This document shows positions 22,427 through 33,880 of a stretch of DNA of 64,000 bases, piece by piece; position 1 is the first letter of the stretch, and every line of letters begins with the position of its first letter. The translations under genes were made by a program, and so were the position numbers. The notes under the pieces were generated by a model, which was given only the letters and a program-made list of their open reading frames with translations, ran no database searches and was not told the origin of the DNA. The stretch spans positions 12,546,001 through 12,610,000 of the forward strand of contig BSBM01000307.1 of the NCBI GenBank assembly GCA_027924585.1, written 5' to 3'. The stretch is from Larix kaempferi. Lineage: Eukaryota; Streptophyta; Pinopsida; Pinales; Pinaceae.

Positions 22427-25400
22427 TGTTAGAAAGTGGCAACAAGGAAGGTCTTATATCATTGCATGCTAGAAGTCTTAAATCAGGAAGCCAAATGTAT
22501 TTGATGTATTCTCCAAAGTTTAGACTTAGGAAAAGTGCATTAAGTGATGTAATTATTATTTGACTTAATGGAGTCACTTTTATAAAGTTCAAGTGAAAAT
22601 AATTTAAGTGATGGCTAATCTAATCTTAGCCATTGATCTCATTGGAGGATCTCATCCATTGATCCATAGTGAGATGTTAGGCTTTTCGCTTGGACATTGA
22701 GTTAAAAGGAGGATCGATTTTGTAATGCCCCATATCTTGACAGTCGTTAATTAAAAAATCCAATGTGAATTAGCTTAGCATTGTATTTGCTTATTATCTA
22801 TTTGACGAATATAGAGTGATTAAGATGATTGTTATGTGCACATGTGGAATCCCTTGAGGTTGTATGGTAAATAGAATTTACTATTTAATTTATTAATGGC
22901 CATGGGTATGTTCATATTGAACACGCAAATTGAATATAGAATATCCATATGTGGAATGCTAATTAGTTGTTTGCAAAAGTACTTACATGATTATTTGTAA
23001 ATGTTGTATTAGTGATATGGATTAACACTTGAAATAGTTGGGTATGGCTATATATATGTTTCATGTTAATGATGAACTATTCCACATGTTGATTGGCTAT
23101 GAGATAGGCAGATTCCTATATTTCCAAAGGGCACGATATGTATTTTAACATCATGAGTATAATGATGTTATATCAAATTTCATGCTATTTAATTGTAAAT
23201 TCCAATATTTCTATGACTTGTGGGTGAGTGTGAGTTTTGACAGGAATTGTGACTTGCTCAAAGTGGTTTTTCAATGACGGGACCCCTTAGAACAGTGATG
23301 GCACAGTATGGTTGACGTAGGGTGTTGAACCTAGTACTATCAGGGGGGGTGGAGGCATTTCCCACTGTTTATCCCCCGAAACCTGGAGTCATGGGAGGGT
23401 TGTGCTGCGCACACTCCCCTAGATGTGTGATGACGACTAGCGGATGCCTGCTGGGGAAGCTTGGTCGATGTAGTTGATCGACACTTCCGCTTACAGGTTC
23501 TATATGTGGTTAGGTCGTGTAGTCGACGCCACAGTATATTGTAGCAGAGGACGGGATGGTGAGGTCAGGAGATGGAAGTAGTGGTGATTAGGGGGTTGGA
23601 GTACTAATGCGATGGATGGAACCAATGATGGATTCGATGGTGTCCTTGATTGTTATTAACCATTGTGATTATATGCTTGATTTCATCATTATATTTATCT
23701 AATTCTATCTTATTGATTATGTATGAATGATTATGAATGATGAATGATGCATTGTTTAATTGTTCTTCTATATGTCATTTGCAAACATGCAATAATGATC
23801 TATTAGGAGCATTAAATGTGATTATTAGTACCCACGCTTAAGATGTGTGCACTGGCCATTCATACGCCAATTCGTGAGTACATTACTATGATTGGTCGAT
23901 CCATGAATAAATTAATATGGTTATATTAGCTAATAGTATCTTGGTTGATGAATTGTTGAAAGTATTACTTGTGTGTTGAAAGTATGAGTTTGTTGACTTG
24001 TCAAATATGTTTTAGATTTATATAAATTGTGTGTATTATTTAATGACATATATAATTATATACATATAATATAACATATGTGATAGTATAATATAGTATA
24101 TGAAAATATCTTGTTTGACTTATGAATGAAAGGATAATATAAATAAATGGATAGATAGGATTTGCACAAATTTGTAGAAAAGAGTTGTCATAGTTGCATT
24201 AAGATGGAAGCATGACAAGTGAGACTTTGCATCCATGTTTATTAATATTTTAATTATTTAAATTAAATTGCTATTTTTTGGAGAAAATGAATTTATTGAT
24301 TGATGATATTATTTTATGGGAATTTATTGATGGATGAGGAAGATGACGACAAGTTTTGGATATAAATAGGAGACTTTAGAGTGGAAGGAGGGGGGTTCTT
24401 TTTTCTTGAAGATTATTTTGGTGAGAGTATTCTAGGAAGGAGAATTTTGGATATTTTGGGGCATGAGGAGTTTGGAAGAGTTTGAGAACTATTGAAAGAT
24501 TTGATACATAGCCTACTAGTGCATCACTGTTTTGTTCTTTGGGCGTCTCGGGCACAGAGGGCCAGGAGCCCATTTGGATGGCATCCTGGGGCTAGGGAGA
24601 CGGCTAGGCCCCTAGTTGGATGGGAGGTAAAACCGTGGTTCCGCTTTGGGTAATGAAGATAGAAGTAACCCGAGATGAATATGGAAGCTTGCTTCAGTTT
24701 GGAATTCGTTGCGATTCTTATATCGAGGTATTTTTCTTGTGATTTCAAATTGTTTATATAATGTTGTAAACTTGTTATATGCTATTGTAAAATGATTATA
24801 TGTTGTTTATATGCTCCTATGGTCACATGATGCTTATATTCTCCTTAGTTATACATTTAAATCCCACAATTTGAGATTGTATTAACACTCCTATGCATTT
24901 TGAAAATGAAAATAGATAGATGCTTTGTTAGATCAAAATTCTTAATGCCCTTGAGAGGAATTATAGATTTGGTGGAGAGGACACACAAAGATACAAAGAT
25001 ATTTCTTACTCATAGAATTTTAGCCAGAGAGTGAGAAAGAGAAGTTTGAGACAGAGAAGTTTGAGACAGAGAAGTTTGCAGAGAAGATGGAGGATAATTG
25101 ATTTGGAGGATTGATAGGTTGATCAGGTAGAGGAGAGATCCGTATGATTTCAGAGAGGAGGTGGTCACAGTGATTTGCAGAGGCCATACCATCTCGGCCA
25201 TACAACATTCGTACTAACTCGTCCATACAACGCCATAAAACATTTCACACGTGTGAGGGTCATACTGATTCCATACAGCTGACGTAGAGAGTCGTATAGT
25301 TGTGCAGGGGGCCGTATAGATCAGAAAGGTGTTTCTCAGTGATTTGTAGAGGTTTGATTTTGCTAGGTTGGGTAAATTGATTTTTTGGATTATACTTGTT

Positions 25401-25645
25401 CAATATCTTCATATTAAAATTTCTTCTCAGATTGCTGCACCGGTTTTCCCATCTTGGATTTTATGTGGGGTCTTATGCCCAAAAATATTTGTGTCTCCAT
25501 TGATGTGATTGATGCTATATTTCTTTCAGTATTTATTTTCCGCTGCATAGTGAAGAAATCCATGTGTGGTTAATAGTGAAAATTGGGTTTAATAAAAATA
25601 ATTTGGCATACTTTAACTCTAGTGTGGATTTTAAGGAAATTTACA
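22427..25645 (+). repeat. Element D 5' LTR, interrupted by solo LTR S
   Basis: Starts TGTTAGAAAG and ends ATTTACA, matching the 3' LTR at 56656-57621 throughout. S plus its duplication adds 2,250 bases; without it the LTR is 969 bases against 966 in the partner. Confidence 0.93.
22721..24965 (+). repeat. S: solo LTR of about 2.2 kb, probably Ty3/gypsy
   Basis: Flanked by a 5-base duplication GATTT (22716-22720 and 24966-24970) inside D's 5' LTR. Ends are TGTAATGCCC and GAATTATA (final CA changed to TA). A TATAAATA box at 24361-24368 shows the plus orientation. No PBS, polypurine tract or coding sequence is present, so it is a solo LTR left by recombination between two LTRs. The TGTAATGCCCC start is common in plant Ty3/gypsy chromovirus LTRs; the lineage is inference. 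Confidence 0.82.
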
Positions 25646-25658
25646 TGGTATCAGAGCT
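25646..25658 (+). other. Element D primer binding site
   Basis: TGGTATCAGAGCT directly after the 5' LTR, complementary to the 3' end of initiator methionine tRNA, the usual copia primer. Confidence 0.9.
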
Positions 25659-25742
25659 CTTCTAAGTAGATCTAAAGTAAAACAATAGTTATTGGATAGA
25701 TAAGGAGCATATCTATTCCAGGTTTTACAGGTACACTTCATT

Positions 25743-26552
25743 ATGGCGGTATAGTTGAGAGTTGAGGATAGACTCCAGGGGGCACATAAATTTCCTACCT
25801 GGAAAGAGAGGATCACTAGGATCCTGGATGTCAGTGCTGTAGAGGAGCACACTGATGAAAAGAAGGTTGATCCCATAGATTTGGAAGAGTTAGAAAAGTG
25901 GAAGAAGATAGAATCCGAAGCTATGTTGATAATATTGGATGGGGTGAAGGACCACATAGTCCCTCACATTTCTGAGAAGAAGAATGCATTAGAGATGTGG
26001 AAGGCTTTGGAAATCCTTTAACAGAGCAAGAATGAAAACCAGAAGATGGTGTTGCAAGAGAGGTTTCAGAGTACCAGGATGGCCAAGGGTGAAGGAGTGG
26101 TTCCTGATCTCACAAGGCTCACACATATCAAATATGAAGTTGGAGTAGTTGGTTCTAAGACTAAGGATGAGGAGCTAGTTTGAATAGCCCTCAATGGATT
26201 TTGTAAGCCATGGGACATCTTTTTTAAAGGCATGGTGGCTAGGGAGAAGATCCCTAACTGGAAGAGATTATGGGATGAATTCATGCAGGAAGAGACTCAT
26301 ATGGCTCCAGGATCAGCTTCATCCAGCGATTCCCCACAAATCGTGGATGAAGAGGCTCAAGCCTTAGAAAGAAAAGGAAAAGGGAAGGCAAAGAAGAAAA
26401 AGGGTGGTAAGAAGAAACTTGACATGTCAAAAGTCAATTTTTTTATATGCCACAAGCATGGACACTTTGCTTCCCATTTCCCAGAAAGGAAAAAGAAGAA
26501 GAACACACAGATGGAAGGTTCAACAGAGGTGGGTGATCAACAAGAGTTTTGA
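25743..26552 (+). pseudogene. Element D gag
   Basis: Copia gag with the usual N-terminal pattern: the KFPTWKERI block, then ILDGVKDHIVPHISEKK and the MWKALE block. A lysine-rich linker and a zinc knuckle position follow near 26430-26480, but two knuckle cysteines are replaced by phenylalanine (NFFICHKHGHFASHF), so zinc binding is doubtful. Stops occur after the first three codons, near 26021 and near 26180, and the frame then opens from 26232 to 26552. Confidence 0.85.
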
Positions 26553-27900
26553 TGAGGACTTTTTTTTGATAGCTTGCATGGAAAGCTCCATCAACAACAA
26601 CATCAGGTATGTGGATAGTGGTGCATCTTTTCATATGACAGGACATAGATCATTATTCAAGAGCTTGAAGGAGGGTGGATTAAATCTCCACATTGAGTTA
26701 GGATATGATGCGTGGTATCAGGCGCAGGTGTTGGTACTGTTTCGTTTCAGAGGGAGTCTGGAAATCCCATCAGCTTTTCTGATGTATTATATGTTCCGGG
26801 GATCACGAAGAATCTCATATTTGTTTCCACATTGGAAGATAAGAGTTTTCTAGTGACTTTTCATGATAGGAAAGTATATATCAGGAAACAGGGGTCATAT
26901 CAAAGGTTGGATTGGATGATTGGGGTATGTAACAGGAATGTATACAGACTACAGTTCGAGCTTGCAAAGGATCTGGTCAATAGCAGCAACAATAATTATG
27001 AGTTATGGCATAGGAGGATGGCACACTTACATCATGGTGCACTGAGGCATATGAGAGGGGTAGTTATTGGAGTTCCTTCAGTATAGGAGGAGAAGCATAA
27101 CCACTGCAAGGGTTGTGCATTGGGGAAGAACATCAGCAGCCCTTTCCCATAGAGAGAGCACAAGTCTAAGGGGGGCTTGGAATTGGTGGATTCGGATGTT
27201 TATGGACTTATGGGTGTTCATTCTTTCAATGGATACAATTATTGCATCACATTCATTGATGACCCTTCTAGGAAGACCTGGATCTATTTTCTGAAGTACA
27301 AGTCAGAGGTCTTCAATCGGTTCAAAGAGTTTAAGACTCTCGTGGAGAACCAAATAGGGAAAAAGATCCAGATATTGAGGACAAAAAATGGGGGTGAATA
27401 TACCTCCAAAGAGTTCTTGGAGTATTGTTCATCAGAGGGGATAAATAAGGAACACACTGTTCCTCAAACCCTGCAGCAGAATGGAGTGGCGAAGAGGAAG
27501 AACAAGAAACTCGTGAGTGCAGCCAAGTCCATTCTATTTGATCAAGGATTACCACTATTCCTATGGGCCGAGGAATTTTAGACTGCATTATATGTCTAGA
27601 ACAGGTGTCCTCTCTCAGCTTTGGAGAGGAATACACCCGAGAAGGTATTCATAGGCACTAGACTAGATGCGAGTCACTTACACATATTTGGAGTGTCTTC
27701 TATTGTCACATTCATGTTGACACTAGGAAGAAGCTGGACCCTTCAGGTGATAAGGGGCTTCTAGTTGGTTACAGTGAGACTTCCAAGGCATACCTAGTTT
27801 ATGTCTCGGCTCACAAGAGGATCATTATGAGAAGTGATGTCCAGTTTGATGAGGAAAGAGCCTTGAGATTATCTATGGACTTACCAGCATAGGAGTAGCC
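26553..27900 (+). pseudogene. Element D protease and integrase
   Basis: Protease active site DSGAS near 26613. The pre-integrase zinc region is readable at 27000-27130 (LWHRRMAHLHHG and HCKGCALGK). The integrase core has the first catalytic Asp in LVDSDVYG, but the second reads RTKNGGEY, where copia integrases have RTDNGGEY, so that catalytic residue is lost. Near the third site the EN box has become AKRKNKK. Frame changes occur near 26560-26710, 27060-27180 and 27580. Confidence 0.85.
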
Positions 27901-28189
27901 AACAGAGGACTTAGGAGTCAAGTTGGAGGAGCCACAGGTACAGGTAGAGACATAGGGCACAGGTTCTGGTAGTTAGAGGGAGTCAGGTGGATAGGATATT
28001 CCTATCATTGATTTGGAGGATGAGAATCAGCAGGAGGAGTACATCCAACAGCTGCAATAGGTAGGCACTAGGCCATGGCCTAGGTGGTACAGGTCCATAA
28101 CTCAGGATTCTAGGAAGGTGAGTCTTCCATAGAGCTCCATGAGGTGGAGCAAACCACCAGACAGACTTAGCTATATGGCACTGATGATA

Positions 28190-29379
28190 GAGTTGATTAA
28201 CTCTAAACCTTCCAGTTCTTAGGAGGATGCACGTCATGATGTGTGGCAAGAGGCGATGGTTGAGGAGTATGACTCAATCATGAAGAACAATGTATGGGAG
28301 GTTGTGTCGAGGCCTGAAGGTAAAAAGGTTGTGGGATCCAGATGGATCTACATGGTAACGAGTGCAGTAGATGGAAGTGTGGATAAGTACAAGGCACGCT
28401 TCATGGCTAAGGGTTATTCACAGAAGGAAGGTATTGAATATGAGGAAACATTCACCCATGTCACTAGGTATTCTTCTATTCGGACTATCCTATCATTGGC
28501 ATTAGATATGGGTTGGCGCGTTCATCAGATGGATGTGAAGACTGCCTTCCTCAATGTATTTATTGAGGAAGAGGTGCATATTGAGCAACTAGAGGAGTTC
28601 GAGGTGAGGAGTAGGGAGTCACATGTATGCAGGTTGTAAAGAGCTCTTTCTAGGCTCAAGTAGGAACCTAGAGCATGTTACTCGAGGATCAACAACTATC
28701 AATGGGAGATAGGTTTACAGCGGAGTGAGGCAGACCATAACCTATACTTCTTGCAAGGTGAGTTACCTCTTATACTGGTACTATATGTGGATGATCTCTT
28801 TCTTACAGGAGATGAGAGGTTGATCGGGGACTACAAGTCCAATCTTGCAGTGCAGTTTGAGATGAAAGACCTTTGGTTGATGCATTACTTCCTAGGTCTG
28901 GAGGTTTGACAAAGAGATGGGTGATTCTTCATTGGACAGGGGAAGTATGCAGTGGAAATATTGAGGAGATTCAGGATGGAGGACTGTAGATCCATGGACA
29001 CACCTCTAGTTACCAACTGGAGGAATATTGATTTACCAAGATCATAGGAGTTTGATCCTACATTGTATCGGTAGCTTATTGGGTCACTTATGTATCTGGT
29101 CAACACTCAACCAGACATTAGCTATGCAGTTAACTCTTTCAGTCAGTTCATGGTGAACCCTCGAAGAGTGCATTGGATAGCTGCGAAGCACATACTTCGC
29201 TATATGAGAGGCACAATGGAGTATGGATTGGTTTATGAGCGCAGTGGGAGTATACAGTTGGAAGGTTTCACAAATGATGAATGGGAAGGATGTGTAGAAG
29301 AAAGGAAGAGCACTTCAGGTTGTTTTTTCAGCATTAGGTCAAGGGTTTTCTCTTCGTTTAGTAGGAAGCAGAAGTCATT
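28190..29379 (+). pseudogene. Element D reverse transcriptase and RNase H, first part
   Basis: Copia RT with WQEAMVEEYDSI, VGSRWIYMVT, the VHQMDVKTAFLN block and the active site LYVDDLFLTGD near 28783. RNase H begins around 29080 (YLVNTQPDISYAVNSFSQF) and includes the KSTSGCFF block. It is cut after the RKQKS motif at 29379 by element G. Stops are present near 28637, 28662, 28908 and 29071. Confidence 0.9.
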
Positions 29380-29530
29380 TGTCACAATCTGCAGTAGGAT
29401 CTAACAGCTGTAACAAGCCTCACACAAACTCTCAAGAAGTTGCAAAGAAGAATAGAAGAATGCACTCAATAATCACTCATGAACACATAAAATGGAGAAT
29501 AGCAATATCATACATCAGCTATGAGCTGGT
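29380..29530 (-). repeat. Element G 3' LTR, outer part
   Basis: Plus strand starts TGTCACAATCTGCAG, matching TGTTATAATCTGCAG at 55516. It stops at the CTGGT duplication of element C; the rest is at 52117-52747. Confidence 0.9.
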
Positions 29531-30278
29531 TGTTAACACCCAAAAAGTGCTCACTACCTCATCTACCCCATTACATGACTCATTTGTCCATATTTCCTAC
29601 CATATCTACCTTCAAAACCTTAAAATCCCATTAAAAAGCCTCCAAAAGGCCACAAAACCATCAAAAAAGCCTCCAAAAGGCTAAAAAACCCCTTTTTCCC
29701 CAAAAAATTATCCAAAATTCCTGCAAAATAGCAAAAACCCTTTAAAAAGGGAATAAAAAATATAAAAAAAAGGAGAAAAAAGAGGAAAAAGGAGGAAAAA
29801 ACCCTATACAGCTGACCTAAACCATATGGTTCCCAAAATAATGGGCTAGCACTCCACCACTAAAAACCTATAAATAGGTGATGGAGACCCCTCATTTCAT
29901 ATCCACAATCAAATACACCCTTATTCTGCCAAAATCACTCTTGAAAACCTAGCTCACCCTTGAGCTACTTTCACCATTGAGTGACCCTTTTGGCCCATTT
30001 CCACCATTTGGAGAAAGAGAAGGAGCAAAGTTGGAGTTTGGAGCAACCCTCTTGGATCATTGCAAGAACTTCACCAACCTCTACACTTGAGGTAAAATTT
30101 TAATACAAAAGAAAACCATTTGTATTCCATGTTTTGTTATGTTTCTTAATGCTCATGCTAGTTTAGAATTTGTATTGTTTTCTTACTTTAGTTTACTGTT
30201 TATTGAACTGCTACTAAGGAGTCCATTCTCCTTAGTAGGTGCTCGTTTGCACAAGCTAGGGTGAAAACCCTAGCTACA
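29531..30278 (+). repeat. Element C 5' LTR
   Basis: 748 bases, TGTTAACACC to GCTACA. TATAAATA box at 29869-29876. It contains an A/C-rich stretch with repeated AAAGCCTCCAAAAGG phrases near 29630-29680. Confidence 0.95.
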
Positions 30279-30283
30279 GTTTT

Positions 30284-30300
30284 TGGCGACTCCCCTTGGT
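30284..30300 (+). other. Element C primer binding site
   Basis: TGGCGACTCCCCTTGGT five bases after the 5' LTR. TGGCGACTCC is typical of Tat/Ogre-type plant elements. Confidence 0.8.
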
Positions 30301-30414
30301 TTGACTTTTTGGTTATAGTTTTTAAATATTTTCCTATCTTTTCCTTTCGGCTGTCCCTTTCGGCTGCCATAAACAGTGTCTTTTACCCCCGCAGTTGCGT
30401 TCCGAATGCGTCTT

Positions 30415-30840
30415 TCAGGCATTTACCTGCGACCCGACCGCGGCTCTCAGACTGTTTCTGGCGACCTGCCGGCGGATTCAAGTCTGTTACCTGCGATCCG
30501 ACCGCGGCTAATTAGCTTGTTTGTTGCGATCCGATTACGGCTATTAAAAATTTTTCGGTGTCCCGCCTGCGACTTTCAGCCAGTTTTCTGCAACCCGCCT
30601 GTGTCTGTCGGCCCTTTTCCCATGACCCGATTGCGGCTTTCAGCCCTTTTGCTGCAACCCGACTGCGTCTGTCGGCCTTTTACTTGCGTCTCGCCTGTGG
30701 CTTTCAGCCATTTTTCTGCAACCCGCCTATGGCTTTTTACCTGTTTCCTGCGGTCCGATTGCATCTTTCGGCCAAAAACCCGCAACTCGTCCGTGACTGT
30801 TGCTCTGTTTCCCGCGGTCCGACCGCCAGTATTTGCCCTA
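30415..30840 (+). repeat. Degenerate tandem repeat of about 32 bp in the element C leader
   Basis: About 13 units on the theme TGCGACCCGACCGCGGCTYT followed by a T-rich tail. Unit length is about 28-37, mostly 31-34. Two frames are open across it, which I attribute to the repeat and not to selection. The theme recurs inverted in the antisense gene leader (48670-48900). Confidence 0.8.
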
Positions 30841-32073
30841 GACCCACGGTCTACTTGCTGCACTTTTTTCTCTGTTTTGAACCTAGCACTTTGCTGCACT
30901 ATTTTCTGACCTGCACAGCCATCTGTCCTACTTGCAGCCATCCTTCCCTACAACCTTTTTTGCAGTTTTATTTCTGTTCCATTTACAGAATCGTCTTTTT
31001 TAAAATTTCAGCATTTTTACTTGAAAAAGAGAAATTTTTGCATTTCAAAGTTTAATTTCTGTATTGTTAGAAAATTGCCCCCCTTGTGGCACTTTTTACT
31101 TGGGTTCATCATCTCACACGTACACACTCTGTCACCTAATTCAAGTGAGCCTTAAAAAACTACTTAACACAACCAACATTCTAACCCCACTTGGGGAACA
31201 CATAAGAATTTTTGTAGTTAGGTAGGATCGGGGGGATAGGCATCCAAATAACACCCCTCGTTTGCTTACACTTGAGACATAGCTGTTGTCCATTAGGGAA
31301 CCAAAATACCCTAGTATTTTTGGCACTGTCACAACCAGTTTATCAGAGGGCCTCTCCCCTAGGAGGGTTGAAGTCGCCAGACTGGTTCTGGAGGCCTGAG
31401 TGGAATACCGCAATCCATTCAGTAACTGAAGGCTACCTTTCGCAGTTCTTGGGGTATCCCTGTATGGGGGTACTGCGGTAAAAGAACCAAATGGCAGATT
31501 CACCTTTTCTGGACGTGTCATGAACGGGGTATCTTAGTTGCCTTTCTTCTAGGATTGACTACACGGTGTCCCTCCCGGTAGGGGGATATCTTTAGCCACT
31601 TGGCTCTACTATCCATATTGTCTGACTTGGATTTCATCACCTTGTAGAGGATATGTCTAGTTGAGTCAGAATACTATTTAGTTAGGTGTTTGCATGCTCC
31701 CTTACCTCCTTTTGGTCTAGTGAGTCCACTATTTTTATTTTTTAGGAAACCTGCTGCTTGTTGGTATTCTGACCATTTCTGTTGATACTCCACTTATTGT
31801 AGCACAGCTGTTGCAGTAAGTGTTTTGAGTTGGTTGTTGGCCTGAGTGCCATATTTTTTGATCTCTCATTCTGCACACTCGATTGCATTAGGGTTTTTGA
31901 GCTGCTTTTCACTCAACACAACCCCCAGATATTTGACACCATTTGTCACCAGTGAGTCCCCGAGACATTCTCGGTGCCTCCGGGGCGAGCCCCCGCAGCA
32001 CGGTTCACTTGACACCACCCATCATAGACATAGATCTTCATCACTTGATACCACTCATCATAGATCTTGAGCC
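30841..32073 (+). other. Element C leader before gag
   Basis: Untranslated leader of about 1.2 kb without a recognisable gene. Near 32005-32118 a 36-39-base unit starting CACTTGA is repeated three times; the last copy runs into the first gag codons. Confidence 0.6.
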
Positions 32074-32310
32074 TTGTCACTTGACTCCACTCGTCAACAG
32101 CATAGATCTCCATCACCTGAGCTAGACGCCCCCTATTTTACCTCTGATTCTGAGGCAGAGTCTGAGAACCCCATTTACACTGCACCAACCAGCCCCATGG
32201 CTGGCGTGACTTCCACCCCTTTCTTTGTAGGGACCATTGGTGGAGCATCCACCACCGTACCAACTACCACACCTGCTTTGGGTAAGCCCTCAATGGGGCC
32301 CACATCTACC
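32074..32310 (+). pseudogene. Element C gag, N-terminal part
   Basis: ATG at 32074 opens a Ser/Thr/Pro-rich gag N-terminus ending at the CTACC duplication of F. The next codon is at 39704, and the frame continues exactly (79 codons before F, in phase with 39758 onward), proving that F interrupts gag. A downstream ATG at 32197 is an alternative start. Confidence 0.75.
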
Positions 32311-32958
32311 TGTTGATGTATATGTAAATTCGGAATGTATTTCACATATATGTATATTGTATTCCTATAGAGATGTTATTATTCCTCTATACGGAAGTGT
32401 CGTCATTTATATTGTAAGTGTCGTAACTTATATTTGATGGGTTATTAGACCACCTTGTTTGGGGTCGGCCCTATATAAGTCATGTGGGTCGAAGGGTTAT
32501 TAGACCACCCTATTGGGGGTCGGCCATGTGGGTTAAAGGGTTATTAGACCACCCTATTGGGGGTTGGCCCACTCAGCATTATGTTATGTGGTTAAGTTCG
32601 AGCCGACATGAGTTAGGTAAAAAGGCAAGTCAAGTCAAGTATAAATAGAGTGCGGGAGGCACTCTATTTGCTCATTCACTTCTCACACATGCTCTCAAGG
32701 AGGTGAGGCGCACTTATGGAGGAGGAGGATCTACTGCTAGGTTATGTATATCTCTTGGTTGGTTGTATCATTGCTCTATCTATCTCTGAGGAAGTTATTG
32801 GGGTTTTTCACCTTTATGGTTTTCCCCAAGTAAATCTTTGTGTCTCTTGTGTGCTTGCATTATTGTCTCCATGATTGATATGCTGTAGATATGCTGTACA
32901 TGTTGTTCTCTCAGTTAAGATCCTAGATCATATTGAAGTAAATTCAGAAAATTTAACA
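32311..32958 (+). repeat. Element F 5' LTR
   Basis: TGTTGATGTA to TTTAACA. Three direct copies of a GGGTTATTAGACCACC unit start at 32439, 32494 and 32538, then a TATAAATA box at 32640-32647. A second TATATAAG lies between repeat copies near 32472. Confidence 0.95.
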
Positions 32959-32970
32959 TGGTATCAGAGC
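32959..32970 (+). other. Element F primer binding site
   Basis: TGGTATCAGAGC directly after the LTR, complementary to initiator methionine tRNA. Confidence 0.93.
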
Positions 32971-33299
32971 TAGCCTGAAAGAAGGCATGATATGGCATGT
33001 ATGACACTTGTTGCACTTACGATGCTAGGGCTTGATATAGCAAAAACCAGTCATCGTAGCACTTTCGCTATAAATCCGTTTTGGCGAAGTTTTCGGATCT
33101 GAAATTGATACAGGCCGAAGCTAAGATCTCCAGGTATCTTGTGTCCAAAGGACAACCTCTAATTCGTTGTACTTTGTGATTTATGATCTGTACAATATAG
33201 GGTTTCTTCCTCTTCCATATTTGAGTCAAAATCAGGTGACCTTGGGAAAAAGGTCATATCTTGGGCTAGGAAGCTCCAAATGCAATTTCGTAAAAAGTG

Positions 33300-33880
33300 A
33301 CAGGTAGTAAACAGTCTGTACTATCTCAGAAAACGTTTTCAGAGGCCGAAGTTGAACAAGTGACACGTGGCATGCCGTACAAGTGCGCTCTCCTGTATTA
33401 TCCCATAAACAGGTCACGTTGCGACATTTGGCATAACTCTCTCTCAGAGAGTCCAATTGAGGTCAGACCTATCAGGATGGAAAGGTAACAGGCCTAGCTA
33501 TCTCAGAAAACTTTTTTAGAGGCAGAAGTTAAAACAGTGACACGTGGCACGCCATACAAGTTCGCTCTCCTGTTTTATCCCAAAACAGGTCATGTTGCGA
33601 CATTTGGCATAACTCTCTCTCAGAGAGTCCAATTGAGGTCAGACCTATCAGGATGGAAAGGTAACAGGCCGAGCTATCTCAGAAAACTTTTTTAGAGGCA
33701 GAAGTTAAAACAGTGACACGTGGCACGCCATACAAGTTCGCTCTCCTGTTTTATCCCAAAACAGGTCATGTTGCGACATTTGGCATAACTCTCTCTCAGA
33801 GAATCCAATTGAGGTCAGACCTGTCAGGATGGAAAGATAACAGGTCAGGCTATCTCAGAAAACTTTTTCAGACCCTGTGG
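33300..33880 (+). repeat. Tandem triplication of a 176-bp unit in element F leader
   Basis: Copies at 33300-33487 (188 bases), 33488-33663 and 33664-33839 (176 each), then a partial fourth start. Copies 2 and 3 are nearly identical. Every copy contains ACACGTGGC (33363, 33540, 33716), a G-box/ABRE-like site, and a CTCTCTCTCAGAGAG palindrome. Confidence 0.9.

Noticed and set aside
30376-31055. Two overlapping plus-strand ORFs of 177 and 165 codons in the element C leader
   Set aside because: Both are produced by the same stop-poor 32-bp repeat in different frames; no motif or codon signal.
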